From Cycas panzhihuaensis (taxonomy: Eukaryota > Cycadophyta): a stretch of DNA of 64,000 nt. The position numbers and the translations under genes were made by a program. Numbering within the stretch: position 1 is the first letter of the stretch; every line of letters starts with the position of its first letter. Shown here one piece after another: positions 24,871 to 36,090 of this stretch. Under the pieces are notes generated by a model. That model saw only the letters and a list, made by a program, of their open reading frames with translations. It did no database searches and had not been told where the DNA came from. The stretch is taken from positions 86,311,741 to 86,375,740 of the forward strand of contig CM041465.1 in the NCBI GenBank assembly GCA_023213395.1, read 5' to 3'.

Positions 24871-25619
24871 CGATTAATTTTGATTGGGAAAGCACCAAAC
24901 ATCTAGGGAGTCACCATTTGTTATCACATGATTGTACTCCTCCCTACAAGGATCCAACTTCCCTTAGATGATGTACCATACCATTTGTATGATATGACAT
25001 ACTATGATTTTGTATATATATAGATGGGGCCATTGGTACCCCATTTGATGTGATGATGGTGTATGATGATATGTATTATGTTACATTTGCTCTTGTATAT
25101 ATATATTTATGTGTACATATATATGTATGTATAGATACACGAGGAGCCCTAGATCATCCCAGTTTTGATTGTTTGCTATATGGTTTAAGTCATAGGGTCA
25201 TATGGATGGTGCCCACACTTCCTTTCATGTAGGGCTATACTCATAACAACACACACAGTCACCATGGGTGTAGGCGATAAGCACATGTGGAGCTAAGAGG
25301 TAGGGAGTCATACATGTCTGTTGAAGGAGCATAGCAGAATATGCAAAGGAAGCATAGATAGAGAGAGAGAGAGAGAGAGTATAGATACTCAAGCATAAAT
25401 TCCTAGTTGGAGTGTATTTTCAAACTTAGAAGTTATGGGAACTAACACACCTAATAGAGAGAAAAGGCTTTCCCTTGGGAGGGAAACACAAGGTGTCACA
25501 AAAAGAAAATAGGGGAATAGGAAAGCCACCCTAAACTATCATTCCACCTGTGGTTTAGGGGGATGAGGATGCACTTAGGGTGGTAGTTTAGGCTCATTTC
25601 ATAGTACTAAAAGGAGAAA
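24871..25619. other. Shared 3' untranslated region of element C
   Basis: It matches 5,955-6,729 of A and 55,870-56,640 of B in reverse orientation; the block around 25,540-25,600 is the reverse of gaaatgagcctaaactacca. It lies between the ends of two converging coding units. A (GA)n run of about 20 bp lies at 25,359-25,379. Confidence 0.55.
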
Positions 25620-26920
25620 AAGATGTGCTTAATCTATGCTTTCTCAAATTCCAAACCCTCTAGGGCCTATAGGCGCCATTATCAAGGTTGTCAAGAATGA
25701 AAAAGGCACCAACCCATTTGGGTCTAAATATAGACAAGCGATCATGGAAATATTCCATCTTGAGGACATGGTCCCTAGGGTGCAAAGGGTAGGGGCAAAG
25801 GCGCTTGTCATAAGTCCTTCGTGCCGTAGCCTTAGAAGCGAGGTTTACCTAGTACGTACCTAAGAGCCACTCATCTAAAGCCTCGAGGTCTAAGATGTGA
25901 GCATGATGGAGAGACTCCTCATCGACGAGACCCCGAAGGGAGACTCACAAAGAATAGATCTCCACTTCCAATGGGAGAACCACCTCCATTCCATATACAA
26001 GCGAGAATGGGGTCATCCCTGTAGCTATACGAATAGATGTGTGATATGCCCATAGGGTGGAAGGGAGTTGGAGATGCCAATCCCTTTAGAATTGGGTGAC
26101 AATTTACTTTAAAATGTTTATGAAATTTTTATTAAATGATTCAACTTGGCTACTATCTTGAGGGTAATAAGAGGAGGAGGTTTTGTAAGAAATCTTAAAT
26201 TTTTCATAAAGTTCATCCATCTCCTTATTGCAGAAAGGAGTTATATTATCTCTAATTAGGATGTCAGGGACTCTAAAATGACAGATAATATGTTGGTAGA
26301 TGAAGGTGGCTATCATCTTGCCAGAAGTAGAAGACAAAGAGACCGCTTCGGCCTATTTAGTGAAGTACTCCGTCACGGCCAAGATGAACTTATGTTGCAA
26401 AGAGGAAGGGGGGGTTATGGCCCTGATGAGGTCTAGTCCCCACTGTGAGAAAGGCCATGGAAAGATAATGGGATACAATGCCTTGGAAGTAAGTGGGTGA
26501 TATTGGCATGCTCTTAACACCAATAACACTGTAGGGCATAGGCATGAGTATCCTTGAAAAGGGACGACCAGTAATATCCCATACAAAGGATCCTTTGGGC
26601 CATGGATTAGCCCCAAAAATGACCTCCGCAAATGTCATTGTGGCATTCATGGAGTATTTAGTCCACTTCATTAGGGTTGACACAGTGAAGAAGGATCCCA
26701 TGGAAAGATCTCTTATACAATACTTCTCTCATGAGAAAGTACTGCCTAGCAGTAGCCTGAATACATGACCTAACCTTGTCATTAGCTTCAGGACAATACT
26801 GCTGCTTGGTGAGGTACCGCACAATGTCTCTATACCACTCATTATTGGCAAGTAGATGAGGAGGAGAATCCTGAATGGACAAAATAGGCTCATCAAGCAA
26901 GGAATCATCGATAGGGGTAT
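25620..26920 (-). pseudogene. Integrase of element C
   Basis: The Ty3-type integrase can be read in pieces on the minus strand. The zinc-binding part lies around 26,540-26,720. The core begins WPFSQWGLDLIRAITPP near 26,440, with the first catalytic Asp, then ILIRDNITPF near 26,250 with the second, then VESFNKNFINILK near 26,120 with the Glu. C-terminal parts reach about 25,620. No chromodomain is visible, as expected for Tat elements. Several frameshifts and stops make it inactive. Confidence 0.78.
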
Positions 26921-26999
26921 CACAAGGATTTGGGATGGGTGTGTGAGCGAGTTGCTCGGCCACCACCATCCCTTTCTTCAATTTCCTGTTGACGATTCA

Positions 27000-27400
27000 A
27001 AGATCAAACTCCTAAAAAAGGATGGCCCACTTACCACTCCTACTTGTCAGGTTAGATTGGGTTAACAAGTATCTTAGGGGATCAGATTGGATGATCACCC
27101 AAGTAGTGTTCCTAAGCAAGTAGTGACTAAACATCTTAGTACCGTGCACCAAGGAGAGGCACTCCTTCTCAGTAAGTAAGTAATTAAGTTCAGTAGCCAC
27201 GAGAGTATAACTGATGAAATAGATGGCCCTTTTAGTTCTCGAATCATCCTTTTGGGCTAACATAGCACCTAAGGACTTATTGGTAGCCAAAGTGTAGAAA
27301 ATGAATGGTCTATCAAAGAGAGGGGGCACCAATGTTGGCACAGAAGTGAGGGCTTCCTTGAGCCCTTCAAAGGCTTGTTGGGCATTTGAAGACCAAACAA
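27000..27400 (-). pseudogene. First (gypsy-type) RNase H of element C
   Basis: The frame at 27,012-27,341 reads FDRPFIFYTLATNKSLGAML, then RAIYFISYTLVATELNY, then TEKECLSLVHGTKMFSHYLL. This is the RNase H attached to Ty3 RT. The first catalytic Asp, expected after FIFYT, is Leu here, and Ser in B. Tat elements are known to have a weakened first RNase H next to a second one, so this may predate the decay. Confidence 0.75.
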
Positions 27401-28200
27401 ATAGAGCCCCTTTATTTAATAGATTGGTAAGGGGTTGGTGTTTATGGCAAAATTTGTTAGGAAACGCCTAAGAAATCCAAGCCTACCTAAGAATGATTTG
27501 ATCTATCATTGGGTTTTAGGAGGCAACATGTTAAGAATGGCCTTGACTTTGTTAGGGTTGATTCAGATCCCTTATTTTGAGACAAGGAACCCAAGGAGTT
27601 TTCTAGTATTTACGATAAACACACATTTGAGAGGGTTTGGGCTTACGTGGTATTTGTGACATCGCATGAAGATGGTTTACAAATTAGTAGGATGGTGGGC
27701 CCTACTGCGTGAGAGACCCATCATGTTGTCCATGAAGACTTCTAAGGTTTTATCGATAAGGTCATAAAAGATAAATTACATCACCTTTTGGTAAGTGGCG
27801 CATGCATTCTTTAGCCCAAAGGGCATAGCCTTATAGGAAAAGGTGCCCCAAGAGGTAGTGAAGGCAGTCTTATGGAAGTCTTTAGAAGAAATTTGGATTT
27901 GGTTATAACCTGAGAAGCTGTATATTAAGGACATGACTTCGAAACTAGTGGTCTGATTAATAATTTGATCAATGAAGGGGAGTGGGAAGTTGTCCATAGT
28001 ACATGCATTGTTGATGTCATAAAAATCAACATATATCCTAATCGTCCTATTCTTTTTGGCAATGGGTACAATGTTAGACACCCACTTAGGGTAATCGACA
28101 GAAGTGATTAACCCTATGTTTAGGAATTTTTTCATTTCCATCTTCACAGTACCTGAGATCTTTGGGTGAAGAGGGTGCTATTTCTAATGCACAGGGTGAG
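27401..28200 (-). pseudogene. Reverse transcriptase of element C
   Basis: The frame at 27,776-28,147 has MKKFLNIGLITSVDYPKWVS, NIVPIAKKNRTIRIYVDF, SFSGYNQIQISSKDFHKTAF and WGTFSYKAMPFGLKNACATY, which are the ordered blocks of Ty3/gypsy RT. The catalytic Y-x-D-D site, near 27,730, reads FMDNM, so the second Asp has become Asn. Downstream is a frame matching SKQGIQIDPDK-type sequence of B. Inactive. Confidence 0.82.
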
Positions 28201-29180
28201 CACCTGGGATGGTGGTGAGATTGTGGGAAATGATAGAAGTGTATATTACCTTCATATTAAAATAGTCCCATGTGAAAACATCTCTAAATTCTCAAAATAG
28301 AAGGGTGTATTTCTTCATTTCATCAGTAGAGCATTTTGCTCCCACCTTTATGACTTTACTCAGGGCAAGGACTATATCCTTGGTTGCCCCCATGCACATG
28401 GCATTCTCTTCTTCGAAATGAAGGGGGCTCAGCCAATAGAAGGGTACGAAGGAAGAGATGGGTTCAGGTCAGCAAGGGGTGACCCGACGGCTAATATCTT
28501 CTAGTGGCCAAGTCTATTATGACTGGAAGGAAGATTGGGCATGGAGCCTGCTAGATGCTTAAGCAAAGCCTCGTCATCCTTGAAGTACTCTATCCCATGG
28601 ATAACCTTACTTCAATAAGATAAAGGGTGAGAGGTCAAAGGGGTGGTAAGATCAAAATGATCAATCCACCACCTAATGCACTTAAGGAACTCTCTCGAAG
28701 AGTCGGAAAGAGGTTCCTCATGACTAGTGTCGGGAGGTGGCTCCACCTTATCACTAAAAAGAAGTGAAGAGGTAGAAGAAAAGGTGGTAGAGGGAGTCAC
28801 ATGGTAGATAGGCGTAAGAACATGTGACCCAAGAGGGAAATGGGTTTCCTTGAAGGAAGAAGTCTTAGGTGGAGACCTAGAATGAAGAGATCTCCCCCTA
28901 TTAGTGCTTAGGAGGGAGATGGGATGGGGAAGATCCTCATCCTCACTGCTAGACTCATCGTCACTAAAAGTGGCGAGGTACCCATAACTCCCTACACCAA
29001 CAGGAGCAAAGTGAACAAGGTTTGAGGAAGAGGGGGTAGGGCCTTCTTCTAAACTAGATGAGCCAGGAATATCAATGGAGTAAGTAGACGCTTAGGCAAA
29101 CAGGTCTTTATCACCCTTCACTTTATCGCAAGCTACTTGACGGGGTTGGCAAGGTTGTTTGGTGGGAGGAGGCTCCTGAG
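28201..29180 (-). other. Protease-RT linker of element C
   Basis: The linker matches B at 52,310-53,180 in reverse. Short frames encode acidic and Ser/Pro-rich sequence (for example SDSSREFLKCIRWWIDHF at 28,650-28,720), which may represent a disordered spacer. No catalytic motif is seen. Confidence 0.5.
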
Positions 29181-29520
29181 AGATAACCTTCATTCGCCTC
29201 TCATGGATGAATTTGAGTTGCCCCCATCGGGACGAGCACATAGCTCCCATTGGGTCAAGCTATGGGCATTCCAACAAAAGATTGTAGTTAACATCGATAT
29301 CGAGAACTATAATATCAGTAAGGACAGTCTTGTCTTTGAGAGTTAAGAGAATGGACATTAATCCCAAGGGTGTCTTCTCACTACCATCATAGCCTTAACA
29401 CTGCCATGGAATAGGTTCTAGGGCAGATATGTCAAGCTCTTATATAATGCGCAGGGGCATAGTATTAATAGAAGAACCATTGTTGACAACAGTTCTTCGA
29501 AGAGTGCAGTTGGGAGTATC
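29181..29520 (-). pseudogene. Aspartic protease of element C
   Basis: Minus-strand reading gives VVNNGSSINTMPLRII near 29,450-29,500 at the active-site position (D-[ST]-G changed to N-N-G), then DKTVLTDIIVLDIDVNYNLL, then MGAMCSSRWGQLKFIH near 29,200-29,240. Only one copy of the segment triplicated in A is present. The lost Asp would abolish activity. Confidence 0.65.
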
Positions 29521-30199
29521 AATGGTTATGGTGAAAGGGCAGTGTCAATGATGTTCCCTTACATCAAATGGAGGGAGGTCTTTGGGATCGAAGGAGATGA
29601 TGGGTTCATGGCTTGGGGTAATACCCAAAGCATGAATGGACACATCACCTAATCCTAAAGCCTCTAAAAGAATGGTTTATTGCTCAGGATAGCTCTTTAG
29701 AACATCCATTATAGACATTCCTGCGGCCACAGTCTGGAGTTTGTCAATGATAGAAAAGGGCTTCCCCTTCGTAGTAGGTTGTGTAAGTGCTCTTTGGAAG
29801 TCATAATGACCGGGGTGCATGGGAATAGTTTTTAAAAGAGGAGGGATCTATAAAGGAGGAGTATCCAAAGGAGGATCGAGATGGGTGATAGAGGAAGAAG
29901 CGTCTATTGCTTCTTTGGCTGCTTGGGACCTCATTAAAGCATATGGTGGTGTTGTCTCAAGCATTGAGATGACTCTCTTTCCCTTACTCTAGGATCGAGA
30001 GAGTAAGGGAGTATGATGGTCAGGGGGGTCAGAAGAAGAGGATGAGTTCCTTATACCCTTCCCTTTAGCTTGTGAAGGGTGAGGGTTTGGGAATCTCCCC
30101 CTATTCTAGTTTCCCTTTTGTTACACATTGCGATCACGGTCCCCATGCTTAGGGAAGGGATCTCTATTGATGGGTTAGTTTAGGTTGGGCCTAGACACC

Positions 30200-32260
30200 C
30201 GTTTAGAAGAAGAATCATGTTGAGAGACAATTTTAGGATGTTGGGCCCTACATTATGAATGTTCATGAAAACACTCCCCATAGATGGAGCACCACCTCTT
30301 CTCTTGGGAGGAATCAGATTTCCTTGTTTGAGAAGAATTTACATTACCACCCTTAGGAAGTGCAGCCTGAGATGTCTGGTAGACTGGTTTATGTGAGGTA
30401 GGGGTTGAAGGATCTTGGAGTTTTAGCTCCTTAATGGTATGTTCGAAGGAATATATAGCAGAGGTCAAAGGGTCTAAGGTCTTTTCTCTTGAATGAGAAG
30501 AAGAAGACCTAGAAGGTTATTAGGCTTTAGTCTCACGTGGTGGAGGAGGTGCCTCACGGTGTTGTGAGGGCTTTAGAGGCTTCTTGAGACCTTCCTGGAT
30601 CTCAATGGCCTCGAGTGCCAAACACTTAGATATGATGGAGTCGCACGTAGTCGCCCCCATTTTGAGGACTTCAATGTGGACTTCTAGATGAAGGGAATTA
30701 ACAAAAAGGTCCCTCTTTAGCTCCTCAGGCAAGGTTGCCTTGAAGGAGTGAAGAAGGTCATGGAAGCATCTCATAAAGTCACAATTCATCTCATTGTGAC
30801 CTTGTTTGAGAGATAAGAGGGCTTTCATTCCACTCTCAAAAGGACGGGCTATGTCAAAATAGTAGACGAATTCATCCATGAGTTGTTGGAATGAAAAGAT
30901 AGAATGTACTTGCAGGCGATATAACCACTTAAGGGCATCACCTTGGAGGGATCATGGGAAGATTTTCATAAGGATATAGTCATAAGCCTAATAATTGATG
31001 CATGCCATAGAAAAGATATAGACATGCTCTGTTGGGTCTTATGACGAGGTCCCATTGAATTTGGGAACCTCGGGAGGGTGAGGTAGTAAGTTGGTTATTA
31101 GCACCTCGATGGAGAGAGGTATTGATCTATAGTCTATAAAGGGATGTGCCCTTAATTGGACTATAGGATCAATGAAAGGAAAAGGAGAAGGTGGACAAGG
31201 TTTCCCAAATCCTCCTTGAGAGATTTGGTTCGAAAGGGAATATGGACCCCATCTTGTTTAATAGGAAGGAGCCAATCCCACATTTGAGGGTACTTCGCAT
31301 AAGAGTGGATGGGTATAAGGGACCCCTCTGTCCTTGTAAAAATTCCCCTTGTTGATAAGGAGCTTGAGGGATAATGCCTTAGGAGGGGGCATGCCCTCCT
31401 TATGAAGGTGCACTATGAGGTGTAATATAGGAGGATGGAAAAGAGGGGTGCAGGATTGGGTTTTGTTCATATGGGCCACCCGGAGGTGGTGTGACCCCAT
31501 ACAGGTGCAAAGGGTCCATCCCATAAGTTAGGAGGGAGTTTCCCTTGCCATGCCCCTACGGTTGAGAGATATAACCTGGGGGAATGTAAAGGGATGGATC
31601 CCTAGGTTGGACTTGGGAGTGTATGGGACGGGCCCCACATGGCTAGAAGTAGAGGTGCATACGGGTCCCCTAGATCTAATAGGCGGTGGATATACTATTA
31701 TTGGTGGAGTAGTAGTTGTTTGACTAGAAGGGGATATGCTCAACCTAAGTTGGGAAGAGGACATGCCTTGGATGGTCCCCAAGAAACATAAACCATGAGG
31801 AGAAGAAGATGAAATGAGAGACAAACTCATCATAGATAGGGGAGTCAAACGAGATAAGCAAGGCAAGGGGTATGTGGAAGAAGGAAGTACAACACTTTGC
31901 AAGATGTTCTTAAACCACTTAGGATGTGGTTGGAGACGAGTGGCTTGGAAGCATTGGCTAAGGACTTCAACCACATCGGTAGGAGGGGTATCTGCTTGAT
32001 CATAAGAGGTAGAAAGAACCTCATATGAAGCGGACCACGTGGGACGATCCTCATGAGAGTCACTACCATGGTGATGAAACTCAGAGGGGATGAAGCCTCT
32101 ATTTTATGAGTAAAGAGATGGTGGACTTGTAGGTGTTTTTAATCACTCAGATAAAAGGTAGGGTCCTCACCCTTTTAGGCAGGCCCTTGAAAAGAAGTGG
32201 AAGGCTCATGTGATTAAAAAACATAAGTATAATATGCCCAATCTGAAGGAATCCCTCCAT
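30200..32260 (-). pseudogene. gag: gag of element C
   Basis: The start at 32,260 (minus strand) corresponds to 2,192 in A and 49,198 in B. The core at 30,520-30,879 reads MDEFVYYFDIARPFESGMKA, then LPEELKRDLFVNSLHLEVHI and TCDSIISKCLALEAIEIQ, the best kept gag core of the three copies. The Cys/His cluster near 30,280-30,300 reads WCSIYGECFHEHS, with the His of the second position changed. The N-terminal third (31,528-31,974) is Ser/Pro-rich. Frames are broken between the parts. Confidence 0.75.
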
Positions 32261-32488
32261 AGTCAAATTGGGATCCAACGAAGGGAGAGAATGATATGAA
32301 GAGTCTTCCAACAATGTAGGTAGACCTCGTAAGCAACATGAGAATCACCGCATACAGGTTTTACCTATAGGTTGGAAGAAAGAGGAAGAAATAAAGTGGT
32401 TGGAGCATTGGGGGCTACCCAATAAACCAAAGGGAACTACCAAAAGGAAGTAGTACCAACAAGAAAGGATTGATCCCTTACTAGCATG

Positions 32489-32507
32489 TCCCTAGTATGG
32501 TCTCTAG
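32489..32507 (-). promoter_or_regulatory. Probable primer binding site of element C
   Basis: Minus strand CTAGAGACCATACTAGGG follows the LTR end attcca. It aligns with the sites of A and B. The leader from here to gag (32,261-32,488) has no other feature. Confidence 0.55.
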
Positions 32508-34331
32508 TGGAATCACACCTATAGGGTAGTAACCACACTTGTTTGAGGTTCGATTAATTAATGAAGAGTCTCGAAAACAAAGATCAACTTGGTAAGTGGA
32601 GGAGATCACTTGCAAAGGGCGTCTACACATTGGAACGTAGGTTTGAGACCTGCAAATGGTACACAACTCCCTTATGGGCAACTCAACTTTGGTTTGGATG
32701 GTGGAATAAATGAGGGGTATCCTCAGTTTCTTGAATAACCTCAAGGGATAGGCCCTCTCACCCTTGGATGGCCGAAGGAGGGAGGTAAAGTTAAGCGAGG
32801 ATATGGCTCCTCACATAGGATAAAGGGGGCTCCTTCAAAAAGAAAATAAAGGATAATACGAATGAAAGCACACTCATTTACTCACTAGTATAATATCCTC
32901 ACTCTCCTTTACTTTCAAATGCAAGAAAGTAAGGAACTAGCTGTGAGGTTACAAGGTGCATGTAAGGGATACAAGCCTAGGTAGAAGCATGTGCAACAAA
33001 CAATAATACAAATGAAGATGGCTTCTACTTAATGCACTTTCCTAAATAGGTGAGCAAATTAAGTATGTGCAAGTGATGTATACAAGTTCTCTTTTCATCT
33101 TTTCCTTTTATATGTTATGCATGTAGATAAACAAACTTAAGTAAGAGAGTAAATGGTAAAAATAGAATAAGCAGTATACCTTGAAAGCTGTGCAGTTAGA
33201 GGAGCACTTTCCCTCTATCGCATTCACCTTCCTCTTACTATTCCTGGATGCAGGCTACATGATGTGGTGATGTTGAAGGACTTCCTTATCTTCCCCAAGC
33301 TTGAAAGAAAAAAGGCGAAAGGGAAAGAAGGAAAGAACTATGCAAAAGACTTAAAGGTAATATCAGAGAGAAGGCCAAGAACATACCTGGGTTGATGTGC
33401 TTCATTCCTTCTCCATATGCAACAAAGAGGATACCTATAATCAAGTGATGTTTCCCCTTCCCATGAGATTGCTAGGGTACAAAATATATGTGTATATGCA
33501 ATATATAAAATAAAACAAAATAAGTTTCCCTAACCAAAGAGACTTTTGTATTTAAAAAATAACCTTTAGCTTCCCTTTATGCAAGAAAAGATAAGAAGGG
33601 AAAAAAAGGGTGGTTAGCCTTAGAATTGCTAATCCTCTAAGATCACAAACCTCCATGCTACCTAAGCATAAATACAGTATGTAAAGATGGTGCAATAAAG
33701 GATCAATGTATGGGTGACAGGTTGTAACAAAGTTATAAATACCGCTAATGTTGCAAAAGTTGCGATGTGTAACTTTTGTAACCTCTAACTAATCTAACAC
33801 CCAAAGATAGGTAGGGTTTGACTAGGGGCTACAATTTCTGTCCATGTAAGGCCCAAAAAGCTAGGATCTAGCACAGTAATAGGTTGCATATACTGCTACC
33901 AGTGGTGACCTATCTTCTGAAAGCTCTTTGGTAACCCAAGGGAAGCACAAAAGAGAAAGAGGAAAGGGGAGAAGGAGACTGCACTTGAGGAGAAGGCTAG
34001 CAGGGTTATGGAACCTACCTTATCTCCTTTCAGTCACCCTTTTGAGACCTCTTCCTCGCTACCTCCTTGGAGAAGCCAGGGAAGAGTTGGAAGGAATGAT
34101 GGATAAACAATAAAAGAGAAGGGTTTACCTCTTATATGTAATAGGAAAACTAAGAGATAGGGGTGTTGCAGGGTATTCAAACCACTTTTCAACAATCTAA
34201 AGGGAGCAAAGTGAAATAAAGGGGAAGGAATACCTGCTATGGATAGACTAGGAGTAGATCTACCAGAGAGAATAGGGAAGAAGGGCAGCCCTATAAGGTT
34301 TGTACGTGAAACCCTATGGAGACTACAAGAT

Positions 34332-34439
34332 TTGAAGACAAGTGTGATAGTTATTCTTGGAGGCAAGCTTGAGGCGTATCTTTCCTTGAAGACAAGTGTG
34401 ATAGTTATTCTTGGAGGCAAGCTTGAGGCGTATCTTTTA
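34332..34439. repeat. 54-bp tandem duplication in the C LTR
   Basis: Two units, 34,332-34,385 and 34,386-34,439, agree at the first 52 positions without a mismatch. Neither B LTR nor A LTR has it. The absence of mismatches in otherwise decayed sequence shows it is young. Confidence 0.9.
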
Positions 34440-34607
34440 GGCCTGTTACTACTAATCTAGAGTTGTAGAGGGCTGACCTTAGGTTAGAGAGCTAGTATGC
34501 CAAGTGTTGCATGGCACTTCTGTAGGAGGTATCCTATGAGAGTGAGAAAGGGAGGTTGGAGAGAGAGTGGAAGAGAGTAAGAAAAGAGGAAATAATGTTA
34601 TTTTTGG

Positions 34608-34617
34608 GTTTTTATAC
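34608..34617 (-). promoter_or_regulatory. LTR TATA box (element C)
   Basis: The minus strand reads TATAAAAACC after a block of the form ttagggttggg, which is the counterpart of the A LTR promoter at 11,536. Confidence 0.55.
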
Positions 34618-34810
34618 CCAACCCTAACTCAATTGAGTAAAGTTAGATTTGGTTGGGGCCAAGAATACACCTCTGCCATGTGGAAAATTCGTAATAAATG
34701 TAAAATTCACCACAGTAGATTTAAAAAAATAGTGTATGATAGTCACTCCACGATAAATGTTTTGGTACCGTGAAGTTCGCTATGGTACCATAGTATGGCA
34801 ACAACGTAGG

Positions 34811-34858
34811 TAAAAAAAAAAAAAGGAAAAAAGAAAGAAAGAAAGAAAGAAAGAAGAG
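34811..34858. repeat. A-rich and (GAAA)n tract
   Basis: A run of A is followed by about six GAAA units on the plus strand. It is a simple repeat inside the C LTR and is absent from the other LTR copies. Confidence 0.9.
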
Positions 34859-35056
34859 GTTGGAAGCCCAAAAGGGAGGTACTTTAGGCCTAAGGGGATA
34901 TGACACTCTATCCAGATGGCTAGAGATAGTCACAGGACCAAAGAGACCTATGCCAAGTGAGGTACCAAAGACATGAAGCTCCCAAAAAGCTGATAAACAA
35001 ATAAAAATACACCAACCATTCCTAGGCAAGATGTTAGAGGTTAGGGTGTACCAACA

Positions 35057-35352
35057 GGGTTATGAGCGAATCACAAGGGTTGATCGGTGCTTCGAATGAT
35101 GTCGAGATATGTAGGAGGGTTGTGGAGTGCCATGGGATCTATATCCTTAAATTATCATAGGCTAAGATAATATCATGCAGCATGATCAAGTAGCAAATGG
35201 AAGATGATCACTCGAATGAACCAATCAATTATGTAATGCAAAAGAAATGTTTTGATTTACCTTTCCTTGAAATAATAAAGGCAAGGGATAGAAGTGTACC
35301 TGCACTTACTTAGATTGACATGTCCATGCCCATTCTCGATAGCCAGGAAACA
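35057..35352 (-). repeat. Tat-family 3' tail fragment joined to copia gag
   Basis: Reversed, this matches B 61,790-62,066, the stretch just upstream of the 3' LTR; the shared words include gttgtggagtgccatgggat and tagccaggaaaca. At about 35,352 it changes abruptly to copia gag sequence (gagtcatatgctataaag, like 42,420). The junction shows only a few bases of overlap. Confidence 0.7.
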
Positions 35353-36090
35353 GAGTCATATGCTATAAAGTTAATATCAAAGGTCTTGTCAAATTCTATA
35401 AACTTCTCAGCGAGTGCTTCAAAGTTGAGTGTCTTTAATGTTCCACTAGATTCAAGACTTCCAAGTAAGTTTTTATAATCAGGGACATGTAGACATGATT
35501 GGATCAAGAATGACTAAGTGATACATTAGATCTTAAAATCTTTGTCAATTACCTTTTCTTTAATCAAAGAAGATTTACTATCTTATGAGCTCGTCCCTTC
35601 TATATTTTTAATTTGTTTATTTTTAGAATAAGATGAACAAATTCTAAATCTGACTTGGTATCAAAGTTCTTCTTGAGAACTTCAAGGACCTTCTAAGATG
35701 TATCATGTTACTCTTCACTAATCAAGTTATGCAAGGAGTGATCAGTAAATAACAGAATTCTTGCATAAATCTTTTCATCATTTATCTCCCATTGTAGTTT
35801 GGCTGTCATATCTGTAGGAGCAGTTGGAGTGGTTCCACTAGAAGTAGGTGTTGTAGTTATTATAAGCATGATGGGTGTAGGCTGTAGGTGGGCTCTCTAA
35901 AGGCCTTCATACTTTGTAACATTTTTAACTCTAGTAAACCATAAATCCTAATTTTCTTTACCTCTCAATATACAGTTGACATATTGCCTGAATTAAGATA
36001 ATATGGTGATGATGAAGAAGTAGAAGAGATGATAGAAATATATACCACTAACATGTATAACTAATACACCTAACATAGAAGTGATACATA
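35353..36090 (-). pseudogene. gag: Copia F gag, partial copy 1
   Basis: Minus-strand frames give a UBN2-type Gag: LQWEINDEKIYARILLFTDH followed by VLEVLKKNFDTKSDLEF and FEALAEKFIEFDKTFDINF. It aligns with 42,400-43,100. The C-terminal part (zinc knuckle) and all of pol are missing because the sequence was joined to Tat tail DNA at 35,352. Confidence 0.65.

Larger units (their letters stand above)
32508..35056 (-). repeat. Element C 5' LTR
   Basis: It matches the B LTR (46,127-48,941) in reverse. On the minus strand the proposed start is TGTTGGTACACCC at 35,056 and the end is gattcca at 32,508-32,514. Length is about 2.5 kb. Sequence to its right still matches the tail of the family, so either the LTR really starts further right or it is shared with a second, mostly lost unit. 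Confidence 0.75.

Noticed and set aside
34811-34858. Possible polypurine tract
   Set aside because: It lies inside the C LTR and is a simple GAAA repeat absent from the other copies.
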